Below are positions 9,641-18,980 of a DNA stretch of 31,476 nt, one piece after another. Made by a program: the position numbers and the translations under genes. Within the stretch, counting starts at the first letter, position 1; every line of letters begins with the position of its first letter. The notes under the pieces were generated by a model that was given only the letters and a program-made list of their open reading frames with translations, had not been told where the DNA came from and ran no database searches. Source of the stretch: Mesotaenium endlicherianum (Eukaryota; Streptophyta; Zygnematophyceae; Zygnematales; Mesotaeniaceae); contig WELA01010285.1 of NCBI GenBank assembly GCA_009602735.1, positions 154,993 through 186,468 on the forward strand, given 5' to 3'.

Positions 9641-12134
9641 ACGCACCCCTAGTAAGACACAAGTCACGGCTATTTCAACAAAAGTAACATCAAGAAGGTC
9701 GACTACAGCTTACACTCTAAAAGATACTAGTCTACACCACAGGCAAGACTAACAATGTGACGCGCCCACCATGAGTCCCGTGCACGGAATCCTAGCTAGA
9801 ATGGTGAAAATAGGTGTAACTCGAACCATTTGACCACCATGCACTTCCTTAACTACCATGAGTAACACAACGGTGACAGCAAAGAAGCTGAGCCATGTCC
9901 CAAGGCAACTACCACCCAGACATTTAGACTTCGGTACAAGGTACGAAAGTTGTCTGAGGGCATACATGCTTGCCTATATTATTGTGCAGCTTTATCTTCG
10001 AGATCTGGCGGGACAAATTCGGGCAGGAAATATTATGTACTTCACGTCCTTCTGCGTCCTACGGCGGTCACGGTTGAAAAGGATCCGCGCGGTAAACCAC
10101 CAGTAACGGTCGAGTTCAAGGTCGTGTCTACCTGCTCCATGAAGGAAAAACTAAGTTTATAATTGGAGGCAATTAAGGGCGCGAGACCAGGCATGAAAAG
10201 GACATCATTTTTGGTACTCAGTTCATCTTACAATGCATTTAATGCTTTAGTATTTTGCTTGTGTCGAGTTATTTCTCCTGAAAAAATAGACCACGAGGTG
10301 AAGGCTATTTGTGGGCTGAATCCTTGTTGAGCTCGAATGTAGTAGATGTCTGCCAAAGGCTCCACCGATGGATGTCATAAATAGTTAAGTCGAAGGCGTC
10401 GCACAAAACCGAGCGACAAGTGTGTGAACAGTACAGTTAGGAAGACCGAATTTCAGTTGACTTTACGCATTCATTCATATGTTGATGATTTTCACAAATT
10501 CAAGTCGCCAAAGTACAACGCGTCGAGTCATCTACCCTGCATCTACCGAACGCGATCGGTTTCGTACCAATTGGATAAGGCTTGAGCGAGAAAATAGCGA
10601 TCTAGTCCGCGCCACCTACCGGCCCCTACCGTAACTTCACCGAGGGGCAACTTTTAACTCATGTGTCTAAAGGTCACATTTTTGGCTTTTCGTGACCACT
10701 AACGACCCTAGCATACTTACAATTTGAGCTAAAGCTCATATTGAGGTTTGAAAAGTAGTGAATATTTCACCAAATATTCACCAAATTCGAATGCTGTCGC
10801 GACTGCTATCCACTTGACGGTGCCGCACGCACAGCGCAAGCCACGGCCGCATGGGTACGGGAAGTCAGTGTTGACTCACCGACCAAAGGACCGAATTATC
10901 TCAGTCAGCGGTCATGTCAAAGTCGTTATCACTGTCAAAGTGGTCACGACACGTCAAACCCACACCCAGGGATGGATGGGGAGCTGGACGGAGTAATCAG
11001 CCAAAAGGCTAGGGGTATGGAACCAACAAGTGCCCAGAAAGGTACTGATCAATTGGCTATCTAAGCCAAATACAGCAGGGATGTTGCAGAGGCGTATGCC
11101 ACCTCGGCCAAGACCCTCAGGTGACTAGTCATGGCTTGAGCGTTCATTCTAAACGCTGCCAACCAGCCACCTAGGTATGATTGTCAACTGAAAGGCTAAG
11201 CAGTCACGCGCGACAATCCCAAGGCATGCATGCATGCTGAATGACAACTCCTAAGCTGTGTGAGAGCTGCTAGGTAAGGACGGCATGCAAGCTAAGCACT
11301 GTGACTAAGCACTGGCATTCTCGAGAGAGGATAATGTGTGGTGCCTGCGAAAGGCACGAGTTCTGCCTGAAGCTGCCTCATTCTTGCTCGCATCATTGTC
11401 AAAGGAAGCTGAAAGAGCAGAAGGAGCACGAAGAAGAAGGAGTTTCCAAGGCCATAGAAGAGCCGAGACGCCACGCTTCTGCCGGCGCTGGAAGATTTCT
11501 TCCTAAGTGTATCATAGAAAGGTTAGACCTCAGGAGTTCCCAAGAGAGGAGCTCGCTGGTAGAAAGTAGAGAGCTGCAGAATAGAATCTGTTAGAAGATT
11601 AGCACAGATTTGGGTCAAACGCCACAAGCGTGCGAGGGTCACTTAACATGGTGAGTGCTGTGTTAGTTTCCAAGTTCTCAGAAGTCTCAATTGTCGAATT
11701 GCTGATAGCAAGAATAGTCTTAACAGGTAAAGTTTTCAGTGAAGAACTGAGTGCGCCCAGCCGAGCAGTGAAGAGCTGTTAAGGCGCGATGTTGAGTGAA
11801 GAGCTCAGACCAGGCCAGCATAGATGTGCAGTTTCAGAGTTTTGTAAGCTGTGACTCGTGGGATTTAAGCGAAAGCCTTGAAGGGCGATTATCTCTGACT
11901 CTGGCATTGCCTGTTAAGCTATTTAGACGTGATTTCTGCAAACCATAAAACTTGTTCATTTTGTAAACCCTCAACTTGGGTGAAAGTCAGTGTGGAAGTA
12001 AGACGCTTCTGTCCTACTTCTGAGAACCTGTTGATTGCTTCAGGTGAACAAGAATTCCAAGTCAGTTGGGGATTGAGGCCTGTGAAGGCTGTCGCTGTTC
12101 AACCTGGAAGGGACCCGAAGAAATTCAACTGTAT
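9641..12134. other. Upstream region of the minus-strand gene and, distally, probable 5' LTR/leader of element 1
   Basis: No supportable gene is seen; short frames (9749-9967, 10748-10996, 11301-11594) lack recognisable features. The proximal part should contain the promoter of the minus-strand gene. The distal part should contain the 5' LTR and leader of the retroelement whose Gag begins at 12135, but I could not define its TG...CA ends or primer site. Three related motifs of the form AGTGAAGARCT occur at about 11739-11802. A GCATGCATGCATGC palindrome lies at about 11223. Confidence 0.4.
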
Positions 12135-13442
12135 ATGCGGTTGAGGAGTGGAAGACTCTACCCCTCTGTGGAGCCTGCAGAAGGTGCTCATTCTAGCCAG
12201 AGTCCATCAGGAAGTGAGACGTCTGAGCATACTGACAACCGGTGGAGTGAGCAACCGTCGAGAGACGAGTCTCGTCATATCTCCGCAAGCGGTGAGAACC
12301 TGGATAACACACGAGCCGTTGCACCTAATTTGGGCAGAGAGCAAGACGTGTGGGGAGGAGTTAGTGAGTCCTGGTCACCGTTCGAAATGGCCGGTGATGA
12401 TCGGGATGAAAATCCTAAGTTCAAGCTGTCTGCAAAGTATTTTCGCGGACGAACCGGCAGAAACGTTCTCACTTTTGAAGAATTTGATGAGATCTATTGG
12501 GCAGAACTCTTTGAGAAGATTCGGAAGGATTCTTCTTATACGCAATTTGTCGCATTTATAGGCTTGGTTCAGTACTTGGACAAGGATGCCCTGCTGCTAT
12601 ATTGCCGATTCCGGAAGGATGAGGATCTCACCCAGGAATGGGCGTTTGGAGAACAAAAAAGGGCAAGGGATTTGAAAATCCAGAAAGAGGCTGTGAAAGC
12701 CCAAATATCTGCTTTATCTTCAGGAAAAACAGTGACAACTGCACCTGTTGAGAGCATAGACTTAGCTGCACTAACACGAGAATTAACAGAGGCCATGAGG
12801 CAACTCACTGAGGGTCAGCAAAGAGCTGCTACTCAAAACGATGATGCCGGCTCTGTCGCAGAGTTGCGAAAGTTGTGTGCAGAACTGTCTGAAAAGATTG
12901 CTAATGCTCAGGAACGAGTAACACGCAGAGCTGCACCTCTTCATGGTCAGCAAGGCGATAGCGCCACGACAGAGGCAAGCCATGCGCAAGCCTTGGCTAG
13001 CTGTTGTAAGGATATGGAGGCTGGGGATGACCAGCCAGACCCCGAGCATTGTCTGCGCCGTTTCTTTAAGTTGCTTGAAGCACGATTCCCAGAGGATCGT
13101 AGTCTTAAGGTGCACCATTATGTGCATTTTGTTCGTCAGAAGAACGAGACAGTCATGGAGGTTAAATCCAGATTGGTAGACCTCGCCAAAAAGGTAAAAA
13201 TATACGAGCCCAGAATAGTGGCTGACAAGTTTCTGTTGTGCTTGGGCAAGGAAACAGATCGTGAAGTCAGACCACATCTGTCCGCAAAGCACGGGATTGA
13301 CTGGGACATTGACGAGGCGGCTGATATAGCACGCAATGTCGAAGAAGGTAAAGTGTGGTACAAAGAGGCATCTAGGACGCTTATGGCTTCTGATAGGAGG
13401 GAGGAATTCTCTCCGCCTAAGGCCAACAACTCTAATTCTTAG
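12135..13442 (+). CDS. gag: Element 1 Gag (capsid part)
   Basis: I place the start at ATG 12135 (MRLRSGRLYP), typical of gypsy Gag N-termini; the frame is open further 5' but without an ATG. It encodes 435 residues to TAG at 13440-13442. An acidic, Ser-rich N-terminus precedes a helical, charged middle. The last 120 residues look like a gypsy capsid domain (CLRRFFKLLEARFPEDRSLK, then VHFVRQKNETVMEVKSRLVD). The protein would package element RNA into cytoplasmic particles. The frame continues unshifted past the stop into the zinc-knuckle region, so the stop is probably a lesion or a readthrough point rather than the true C-terminus. Confidence 0.75.
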   Translation: MRLRSGRLYPSVEPAEGAHSSQSPSGSETSEHTDNRWSEQPSRDESRHISASGENLDNTRAVAPNLGREQDVWGGVSESWSPFEMAGDDRDENPKFKLSAKYFRGRTGRNVLTFEEFDEIYWAELFEKIRKDSSYTQFVAFIGLVQYLDKDALLLYCRFRKDEDLTQEWAFGEQKRARDLKIQKEAVKAQISALSSGKTVTTAPVESIDLAALTRELTEAMRQLTEGQQRAATQNDDAGSVAELRKLCAELSEKIANAQERVTRRAAPLHGQQGDSATTEASHAQALASCCKDMEAGDDQPDPEHCLRRFFKLLEARFPEDRSLKVHHYVHFVRQKNETVMEVKSRLVDLAKKVKIYEPRIVADKFLLCLGKETDREVRPHLSAKHGIDWDIDEAADIARNVEEGKVWYKEASRTLMASDRREEFSPPKANNSNS

Positions 13443-13685
13443 TTTTAGAAAAAGAGCGGGTCTTTCAATAAGTTTGCTAAGCATGCCAATATTGCTGAAA
13501 CAGCAGAGAGCTGTTGGAATTGCGGAAAATCATGACATTAGAAGAGGGATTGTTCGTACCCAGATGCTAAGCAACAATTTGCTAGCAAGGCGCAGATATG
13601 TGCACATTGCAGCAAGAAGGGACATTGAGAAGATGAGTGCTGGTCTAAGAATCCAAATTTAAAGCCGCCTTGGGCAAATGCTGCC
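13443..13685 (+). pseudogene. Element 1 nucleocapsid region: two CCHC knuckles with in-frame stops
   Basis: This continues the Gag frame. Two knuckles of pattern C-x2-C-x4-H-x4-C are readable: CWNC...H...C around 13512-13553 and CAHC...H...C around 13599-13643. All eight zinc ligands are present. In-frame stops occur at 13446, 13533, 13539 and 13626, besides the Gag stop at 13440. The downstream frame begins at ATG 13686 with no shift. The region binds RNA in related elements. Stop-codon decay, readthrough or removal by splicing are all possible explanations. Confidence 0.8.
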
Positions 13686-16232
13686 ATGAAAGAGGCAGAC
13701 AAGGAAAAAAAGAAAGAAAAGGGTGGCTCTTGTAACCGCAAGGGTAACCAGAAGTATGAAGCTATGAGTGCAGAAATCTTTGAGTTGAAAGCTCAGTTTG
13801 CGAAACTAAACGCGCCCAATGTCTACTATGATGCAGATATTGCAGAAAAAACTGTCTGCAAAGGCAAGAAGCTGATGCCTGAAAAGATTGTGGACGCAAC
13901 GGCTGCCGAGCAAGCAGATCACAACTGTTGGATGCCAAGGAATGCTGGGAAGCTTCCTCAGACTTTTCGGATCACTCTGGATGAAAATGAGATCTCGCAG
14001 CTACAACAAGCCAGGCCTGGGACGCGCAAGACATTTAGTTTTTCGCTGGAAAAGTTGAAGGCTCTGGTGGAACACCAGATCCAGCATGCTCCTTTGCTTT
14101 CTCTCGCTCATATGCATATCACTTACCCATTCACGGTTGAAGAAGCCGGACATCAGCTAGATATAGCTGAGGAAGGTGCAAATAGCGTCTCATTGCCCAC
14201 CAATTTCAACACCGTGAGAGTGCAAAATAGGGATGGTGCATTAATCTTCAACAACTGGGCAGCTCCCAACATTCTGTTGGATACAGGCGCACAGCCAGTC
14301 ATCTTGGGAAAGCGAGCTCTGAAAGCTCTAGGATTGACGGCAAGGGACCTGCAAGAGAGTCCATTCCAATTGAGAACTGCCTCAGGACAAGTCTCAAAGT
14401 CTTGTGGGATTACCCGCAAGCCTGTGAAAATCACAGTAAATCCAGGGAAACCCAAAGAGGCGTCACTACTCATGGAGTGCACAGTGACGGAGGCAGAGAA
14501 CTATGATGTTCTCTTGGGAACAAAAGCATTGATTCCCTTGGGTATGGTCATTGATCCGCGGGAGCAGAGGATGACTTACCAGTCAACAGATCGGCAGCCG
14601 GCAAGAGAAATCCCTGTGAAGATGGTTTGCACAGGAGAAGCAAACTACGGACTGCTAGACTGCTGCGTTAACGACAGGTACCCTGAAGCCTGCGACAACA
14701 TCATGAAGCAAGTAGAGGAAGGCTATACGAGCATCAACATGCCAACACCCTTGGTATGGCAACCCCGGATCATGAAGCAGCTGGAAACTGTGAGTAATAG
14801 GGACCGCGGCCTGCAAGAGTTGCTGCCAGTACCCTACCCAGTTACCTCCACTGCAAATCTGATGCCCGGAGTTGAGTCGCTGCCGCAAGGCATTGTCAGG
14901 ATGAAAGATCCTTTCCGCAGAAGGGGAGTAGTGGTGTTGGAATTATTTGCCGGACTTGGGTCTGGGACCATAGCATTGATCCAGCGAGGAATACAGGTGG
15001 CTAAAGTCCTGTATGTGGACAATGACGATCACGCTTTTCTAGCGTTCAGAGAAGTCATGAGTCAGATGCGGCAAATGCATCATTTTAAAGGATTGGTGCC
15101 CGCATACAGCAATGTCGGGCGCATCGCCGGAGGTAACATTATTGATGTGAAGCCTGAAGGTCTGTATGGCTACAGGATTGACTGGATCTTCGCTGGATTT
15201 CCTTGTCAGCCGTATTCTCAAGTTGGAAACAGGAGGGGATTCAGTGATCCACGAGCACAACACTGGGGATGGATGGTGAAAATCATCAGCATGCTGCGGG
15301 AACGACAGCACTACTACCCACCAGTGTTTGTGATTGAGAATGTGCATCCAGGAATGGATTTTAAGCAGATGAAGCCGGGAGAACCATGGCTGATTTTTGA
15401 CTCCACTTTGGGCCATCATCTGCAAATCAACGACGCCAAGCACGGAGGATTATCCCATAGGGCCAGAATATTTTGGACCAACGGCATGTCTATTGAGATC
15501 CTGAGAGAGATGGAGGACATTACAGGGCGATCACCAACGGCATTGACAGTGGAAGAGGCGCTGGCGGTGCATACCAGACCAGTGGCCAGGAGGGGTTCCT
15601 ATCCACAGTGTGTCATCAACGAACCAGGTCAGCCAAGGGTGGTACTGCCAACCTTCACAGCATATCCAAGATCCCGAGCCTTCATAGAGAGTAGACCAGG
15701 AATGGTCAAGGACATGCATGAAAGAGACGCCGTTTGGAGAGAGCCTACTGCAGTGGAGAAGGGCAAATGCCTTGGAATACCTGACACCATAGCACGGCAT
15801 ATAGTCGGTGCTGTAGGGTCAGATGAAGCTGCAAAGATTTTCGGCAACATGATTGGGCAGCACTCTATGACTTGGTCGGTGGAAACAATCATGACGTGGC
15901 AGCAGCTGACCTTCACTGACAAGCCTATGCCGAGGCCAAGACCAGTGAAAATTGGGGTCCATGTGGTGCCAACATCTGATCAGAGGGCTATCAGGACGGC
16001 ACATCAGCAACAAGAAGAATATGGTGTGCAAAGAGACGCAACGGAAGTTGCAAGAGACAGAGCATTCAGGGAAGCTAGGGTGGCTGAATTGATAAGATGC
16101 CAGGATCTATTGGACCGGATCGATAATCGGACCAATGAATTACAAGCACCTCTAGAAAGAGAGGATACATCCATGGGGGACCAGGCACCTGAACAGGCAA
16201 CGCCGCTGCCAAGTGCAGAAGACGATACTTAG
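13686..16232 (+). CDS. Retropepsin - C5 cytosine DNA methyltransferase fusion of element 1
   Basis: An intact 848-codon ORF. The retropepsin is at about residues 190-300, with active-site triad DTGA at 199-202 and a later VLLG (YDVLLGTKAL), as in aspartic proteases of Ty3/gypsy Pol. The methyltransferase occupies about residues 415-745. Motif I is FAGLGSG (421-427), binding S-adenosylmethionine, followed by an acidic motif II (YVDNDD). Motif IV is GFPCQPYS with catalytic Cys507. Motif VI is ENV (551-553) and motif VIII is HRARIFW (591-597). A motif IX/X-like end (GNMIGQHSMTWSVETIM) follows at about 720-736. All residues needed for cytosine C5 methylation are visible. It stands where RT would be expected after protease. 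The last 100 residues are charged and helical. The methyltransferase would probably be released from the polyprotein by the protease; that is inference. A DNA-methyltransferase-bearing gypsy element has been reported from charophytes (from memory). Confidence 0.9.
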   Translation: MKEADKEKKKEKGGSCNRKGNQKYEAMSAEIFELKAQFAKLNAPNVYYDADIAEKTVCKGKKLMPEKIVDATAAEQADHNCWMPRNAGKLPQTFRITLDENEISQLQQARPGTRKTFSFSLEKLKALVEHQIQHAPLLSLAHMHITYPFTVEEAGHQLDIAEEGANSVSLPTNFNTVRVQNRDGALIFNNWAAPNILLDTGAQPVILGKRALKALGLTARDLQESPFQLRTASGQVSKSCGITRKPVKITVNPGKPKEASLLMECTVTEAENYDVLLGTKALIPLGMVIDPREQRMTYQSTDRQPAREIPVKMVCTGEANYGLLDCCVNDRYPEACDNIMKQVEEGYTSINMPTPLVWQPRIMKQLETVSNRDRGLQELLPVPYPVTSTANLMPGVESLPQGIVRMKDPFRRRGVVVLELFAGLGSGTIALIQRGIQVAKVLYVDNDDHAFLAFREVMSQMRQMHHFKGLVPAYSNVGRIAGGNIIDVKPEGLYGYRIDWIFAGFPCQPYSQVGNRRGFSDPRAQHWGWMVKIISMLRERQHYYPPVFVIENVHPGMDFKQMKPGEPWLIFDSTLGHHLQINDAKHGGLSHRARIFWTNGMSIEILREMEDITGRSPTALTVEEALAVHTRPVARRGSYPQCVINEPGQPRVVLPTFTAYPRSRAFIESRPGMVKDMHERDAVWREPTAVEKGKCLGIPDTIARHIVGAVGSDEAAKIFGNMIGQHSMTWSVETIMTWQQLTFTDKPMPRPRPVKIGVHVVPTSDQRAIRTAHQQQEEYGVQRDATEVARDRAFREARVAELIRCQDLLDRIDNRTNELQAPLEREDTSMGDQAPEQATPLPSAEDDT

Positions 16233-17321
16233 GACACCCCATCATCTGTGAGAAACGCCACTCACAGCCAGATATTTGGGAGCCAACTTTCCGGAGCCAC
16301 GACATCAAGGCGTGAGGAGACTCCAGAAGATGCCAAATCGGGGTATGATACCCACCTCAGCCCAAGAGCAGCTGGGCATGGAGACTATTGGCAAGAAAGC
16401 TCAAGTAGCTGGGAAGCTAACCAAAAGTGTCTATCGTCTTCACCAGAGCAAGCGCCGTTACAAGACATGTCAAAAGAGTCTGAGAAGAAGATTCCTGAGC
16501 CAACGCCTTAAGAAATTGGGTATTATCTAAACCAAGTATTAGAGCAAGAACGCCAGTGCAATATTGGTGAATGGGCTGAAGAGAGTAGCCAGAATTCAGA
16601 AGACTCTGGAGGGTCTGCAAAGACCATATGCCTCGAAGTGATGTTCGAAGAACGCCAGGAGGAGTTGGACAAGGAATTGTCTACAACACCTGCCTTGATG
16701 AGCCCAGAGCCGCAGGCTAAGGGGCAACAGCAGGATTCAGCGAGTCAAACAGCTGAATCCATTACAAGGCAGATCATCGAGCAGCTTCTGGAAGCAGACG
16801 CTCGACAGCACAAGGAAAAGGAAGTGGCTAAGGCAGCAAGCACGTTGCAATCAGCCATTGTCAAGTTACCGAAGCTCAACACAGATAATGATGAAGATCC
16901 ACCACCACCTGGAGTGGAGAAGTCAGTTGAAGATGAGGCAGAAATGCCCGACCTTCCAGGGTTCGACCTGCCGTCAGTCACCAATGAAGAGGAGATTTAG
17001 GAAGAAATTCCACGTTTTTCTACCCCAGAGCTGGATCTGTTGGAACTACAAGAGCTCAGGTTGGATGACTGGGTGGCCGACCACTTGATAATGGAGGGGC
17101 CCAGCCCATCAGATCTATACAACGATTTGAGGTCGCCTACATCCAGCACCCCAACCGCCAGTTTTCCAGCACCAGAAGCTACCCCCCATCAGCTACAACA
17201 GCCGCAGGAAGTGGCTGCTTGTACCGCTAAGGTGGAACCAACACAAGGTAATCCTCGCGGTCGCGCAAGCAGACCAAGAAAGGTGGCTCGGGAAGGGAAT
17301 GCACCTTCAGGCGGATGCTGA
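16233..17321 (+). pseudogene. Element 1 linker between methyltransferase and RT, in-frame pieces
   Basis: The frame of the methyltransferase ORF continues after its TAG (16230) as open pieces separated by single stops: 16248-16511 (TAA), 16638-17000 (TAG), 17040-17321 (TGA). The sequence is Gln/Glu/Pro/Ser-rich with acidic patches and no recognisable fold. Because no frameshift separates the pieces, this looks like one decayed reading frame rather than separate genes. Some of these stops could be original. Confidence 0.6.
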
Positions 17322-18058
17322 TGCGTTATCTCAAGTATAGAGGAACAGCTCAGAGAGAAGGGGTTTTGAAAGGAACCATGGCTCCGCCTCCGCAACCTAT
17401 CCTGGAGATTTTGCAAAGAGAAGGAGAGGATGGCTTGATTCGCAAAGCCATGGCACTGGAAGTTTACATTCCCATGGTGCGTCCTTCATCCACTGGAACG
17501 TGGGAGAAGGACAGTTCAGCTCCTAGGACATCTGCAGTTTCTGAAAGGGAACTGGTAGGGCTGAGAAGCACCATAAGCCGCTTGACAGCAGAAAATGCTA
17601 TATATGCTCAACTAACTGCGGCTCAAAAAACCCAGACTTTGACTCAAGCATGGACGGTTACGCCACCAGCCAGGGAGGAGTTTGGCACAACTGTTGCGCG
17701 CATTACTATTATTGAGCGCGAGTGGGGTTGGACAATTGACCCCAGAGCAGATCCAGCAGGGTGGCCTTTGGCAAACCCGCCCCCGCCACGTGAAGAGGGA
17801 GGAACAGGGACCAGCTGGACTGCAGCAGATGAAGAAAGGTTCTTGAGGCAGCCCATCCGGAGGCGTCTGACATACCCCACTCAACACGAGAGGCGACGAT
17901 CCATCGAAAAAGATAAAAAGCCTAGGATGCAGGCCGCCGAGCCTAAATCAGCGGAGGAGCAAGCTACGAAGCTTGCCACTCCACCTCCTAACAATCAGGC
18001 AGAAAATCCTGAAGGCCAGGATGAGAACGAAAAGCCCCCACCTGAACCCAAAGAGTAG
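17315..18058 (+). CDS. Element 1 pre-RT ORF, -1 frame
   Basis: 247 codons, shifted -1 from the upstream pieces with a 7-nt overlap near 17315-17321. It contains a Trp-rich central part (EREWGWTIDPRADPAGWP) and a basic then Pro/Glu-rich C-terminus ending at TAG 18056-18058. The same frame runs on past the stop into the RT lead-in (LLKKHRKAFAFTKEEIGR) up to 18247, so the stop interrupts a longer Pol. I do not recognise its middle part. Confidence 0.55.
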   Translation: MLMRYLKYRGTAQREGVLKGTMAPPPQPILEILQREGEDGLIRKAMALEVYIPMVRPSSTGTWEKDSSAPRTSAVSERELVGLRSTISRLTAENAIYAQLTAAQKTQTLTQAWTVTPPAREEFGTTVARITIIEREWGWTIDPRADPAGWPLANPPPPREEGGTGTSWTAADEERFLRQPIRRRLTYPTQHERRRSIEKDKKPRMQAAEPKSAEEQATKLATPPPNNQAENPEGQDENEKPPPEPKE

Positions 18059-18247
18059 GAACTACTGGATGCCTGTGTTGGGGAAAAGCAGCTGGAAATT
18101 GAGGTTTTTACCATTGGAAAAATGGTCTCAGCCCAACAGAGAGCACAAGAAGAAAGGCTGTTGAAAAAGCACCGCAAGGCGTTTGCTTTTACCAAGGAGG
18201 AGATTGGCAGAACCACTGCCACTGTGTGTGAAATCACACTAACTACT
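18059..18247 (+). pseudogene. Element 1 RT lead-in, truncated by insertion
   Basis: Open in the same frame as the preceding ORF. The text KKHRKAFAFTKEEIG is the typical segment just before gypsy RT (a His/Lys-rich then Phe/Ala stretch). It is cut at 18247 by the left LTR of element 2. Confidence 0.65.
18243..18247. other. Target-site duplication of element 2 (left copy)
   Basis: CTACT immediately precedes the TG of the left LTR and is repeated immediately after the CA of the right LTR (27035-27039). Confidence 0.9.
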
Positions 18248-18967
18248 TGTAATGAATCAGTATATTAGTAGATATAATATTCATTTAAATATAATAGTTA
18301 ATTAAGTTCAGCCTGCTGAACTTTAGTTAATAATTAGTCTGCTGGACTTTACATATTTATCAGTTTAATGACTCAGCCGGAAGCAGCAGGCTGAAGTTTA
18401 TATAAGTCAGCTTGCTGACCCATTCTTTGACAGCCAGCTGACTTCCGTACTCGGTAGCAGCGAACTGCCTGGACATACACCTAAGTACGATATGCTAGAT
18501 GAATGGCCAGATGACATCCCTGTGATGGATGGCGATTCGGGATGATGGGAGATGGCGGTGGATTTGGTTAACCGAGGTCCTACCAACGTGGTTAACTCCC
18601 GGGTAGGCGGTGCCATCGCACTGACCGTTGAACAGTAACTCATTCCATGTACATACGCTAGGCATTGCTCTCGAGTTCGGCATTCGGAAACGAGGCCAAC
18701 TCTCTTGCACAGCTTACTGAGAGGAATCTGAATCCAAGGCGAGAAGCCATTGATACGCACTGTCTTCTAACCTTGCTTATGTATGAGTTTACTGAATTGC
18801 ATTATTAATGCTAGTTCACTCGCATTTGACTCACGAGTATTATTCACTGCTAGTGTGTTGTCCTTTGCCGTTTTACCAGTTAACGAAAATTACCATAAAG
18901 ATTACTTGCTGATATAAAGATCTTTATTAATTTATTAATGGCTTATTTGGTAAGACGATTCATTTCA
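18248..18967 (+). repeat. Left LTR of element 2
   Basis: 720 bp, TG at 18248-18249 and CA at 18966-18967, homologous over full length to 26313-27034 and 27479-28197. It contains three short inverted repeats in its first 170 bp and a perfect 14-bp palindrome (ATAAAGATCTTTAT, 18914-18927). It differs from the right LTR at many sites, densest in the first 180 bp. Confidence 0.95.
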
Positions 18968-18968
18968 G

Positions 18969-18980
18969 TGGTATCGGAGC
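18969..18980 (+). other. Primer binding site, initiator-Met-tRNA type
   Basis: TGGTATCGGAGC begins 2 nt after the LTR. The common plant primer site complementary to initiator Met tRNA is TGGTATCAGAGC, so there is one difference. Confidence 0.85.

Larger units (their letters stand above)
12135..18247 (+). mobile_element. Element 1, 5' part: Ty3/gypsy-type retroelement carrying a DNA methyltransferase
   Basis: Order along the strand: Gag (12135-13442), nucleocapsid with two CCHC knuckles broken by stops (13443-13685), retropepsin plus C5 DNA methyltransferase (13686-16232), linker (16233-18058) and the start of the RT lead-in (18059-18247). Element 2 then interrupts it at CTACT (18243-18247) and it resumes at 27035. 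Its own LTRs are not identified: the left one lies somewhere upstream of 12135 and the right one is beyond the window. Gag and the protease ORF share one frame; the linker shifts by -1 near 17315. It is a non-functional copy unless complemented. Confidence 0.85.

Noticed and set aside
9749..9967. 72-codon minus-strand frame with a hydrophobic stretch
   Set aside because: Too short, no start context or neighbour supporting it; probably chance.
13686..16232. Methyltransferase as an ordinary host gene
   Set aside because: No introns are apparent, it is fused in frame to a retropepsin, and it sits between Gag/zinc knuckles and a gypsy RT.
18399..18405. TATATAA as the LTR promoter TATA box
   Set aside because: Present only in the left LTR of element 2; the other two LTRs read CTTAAG here, so it is not conserved.
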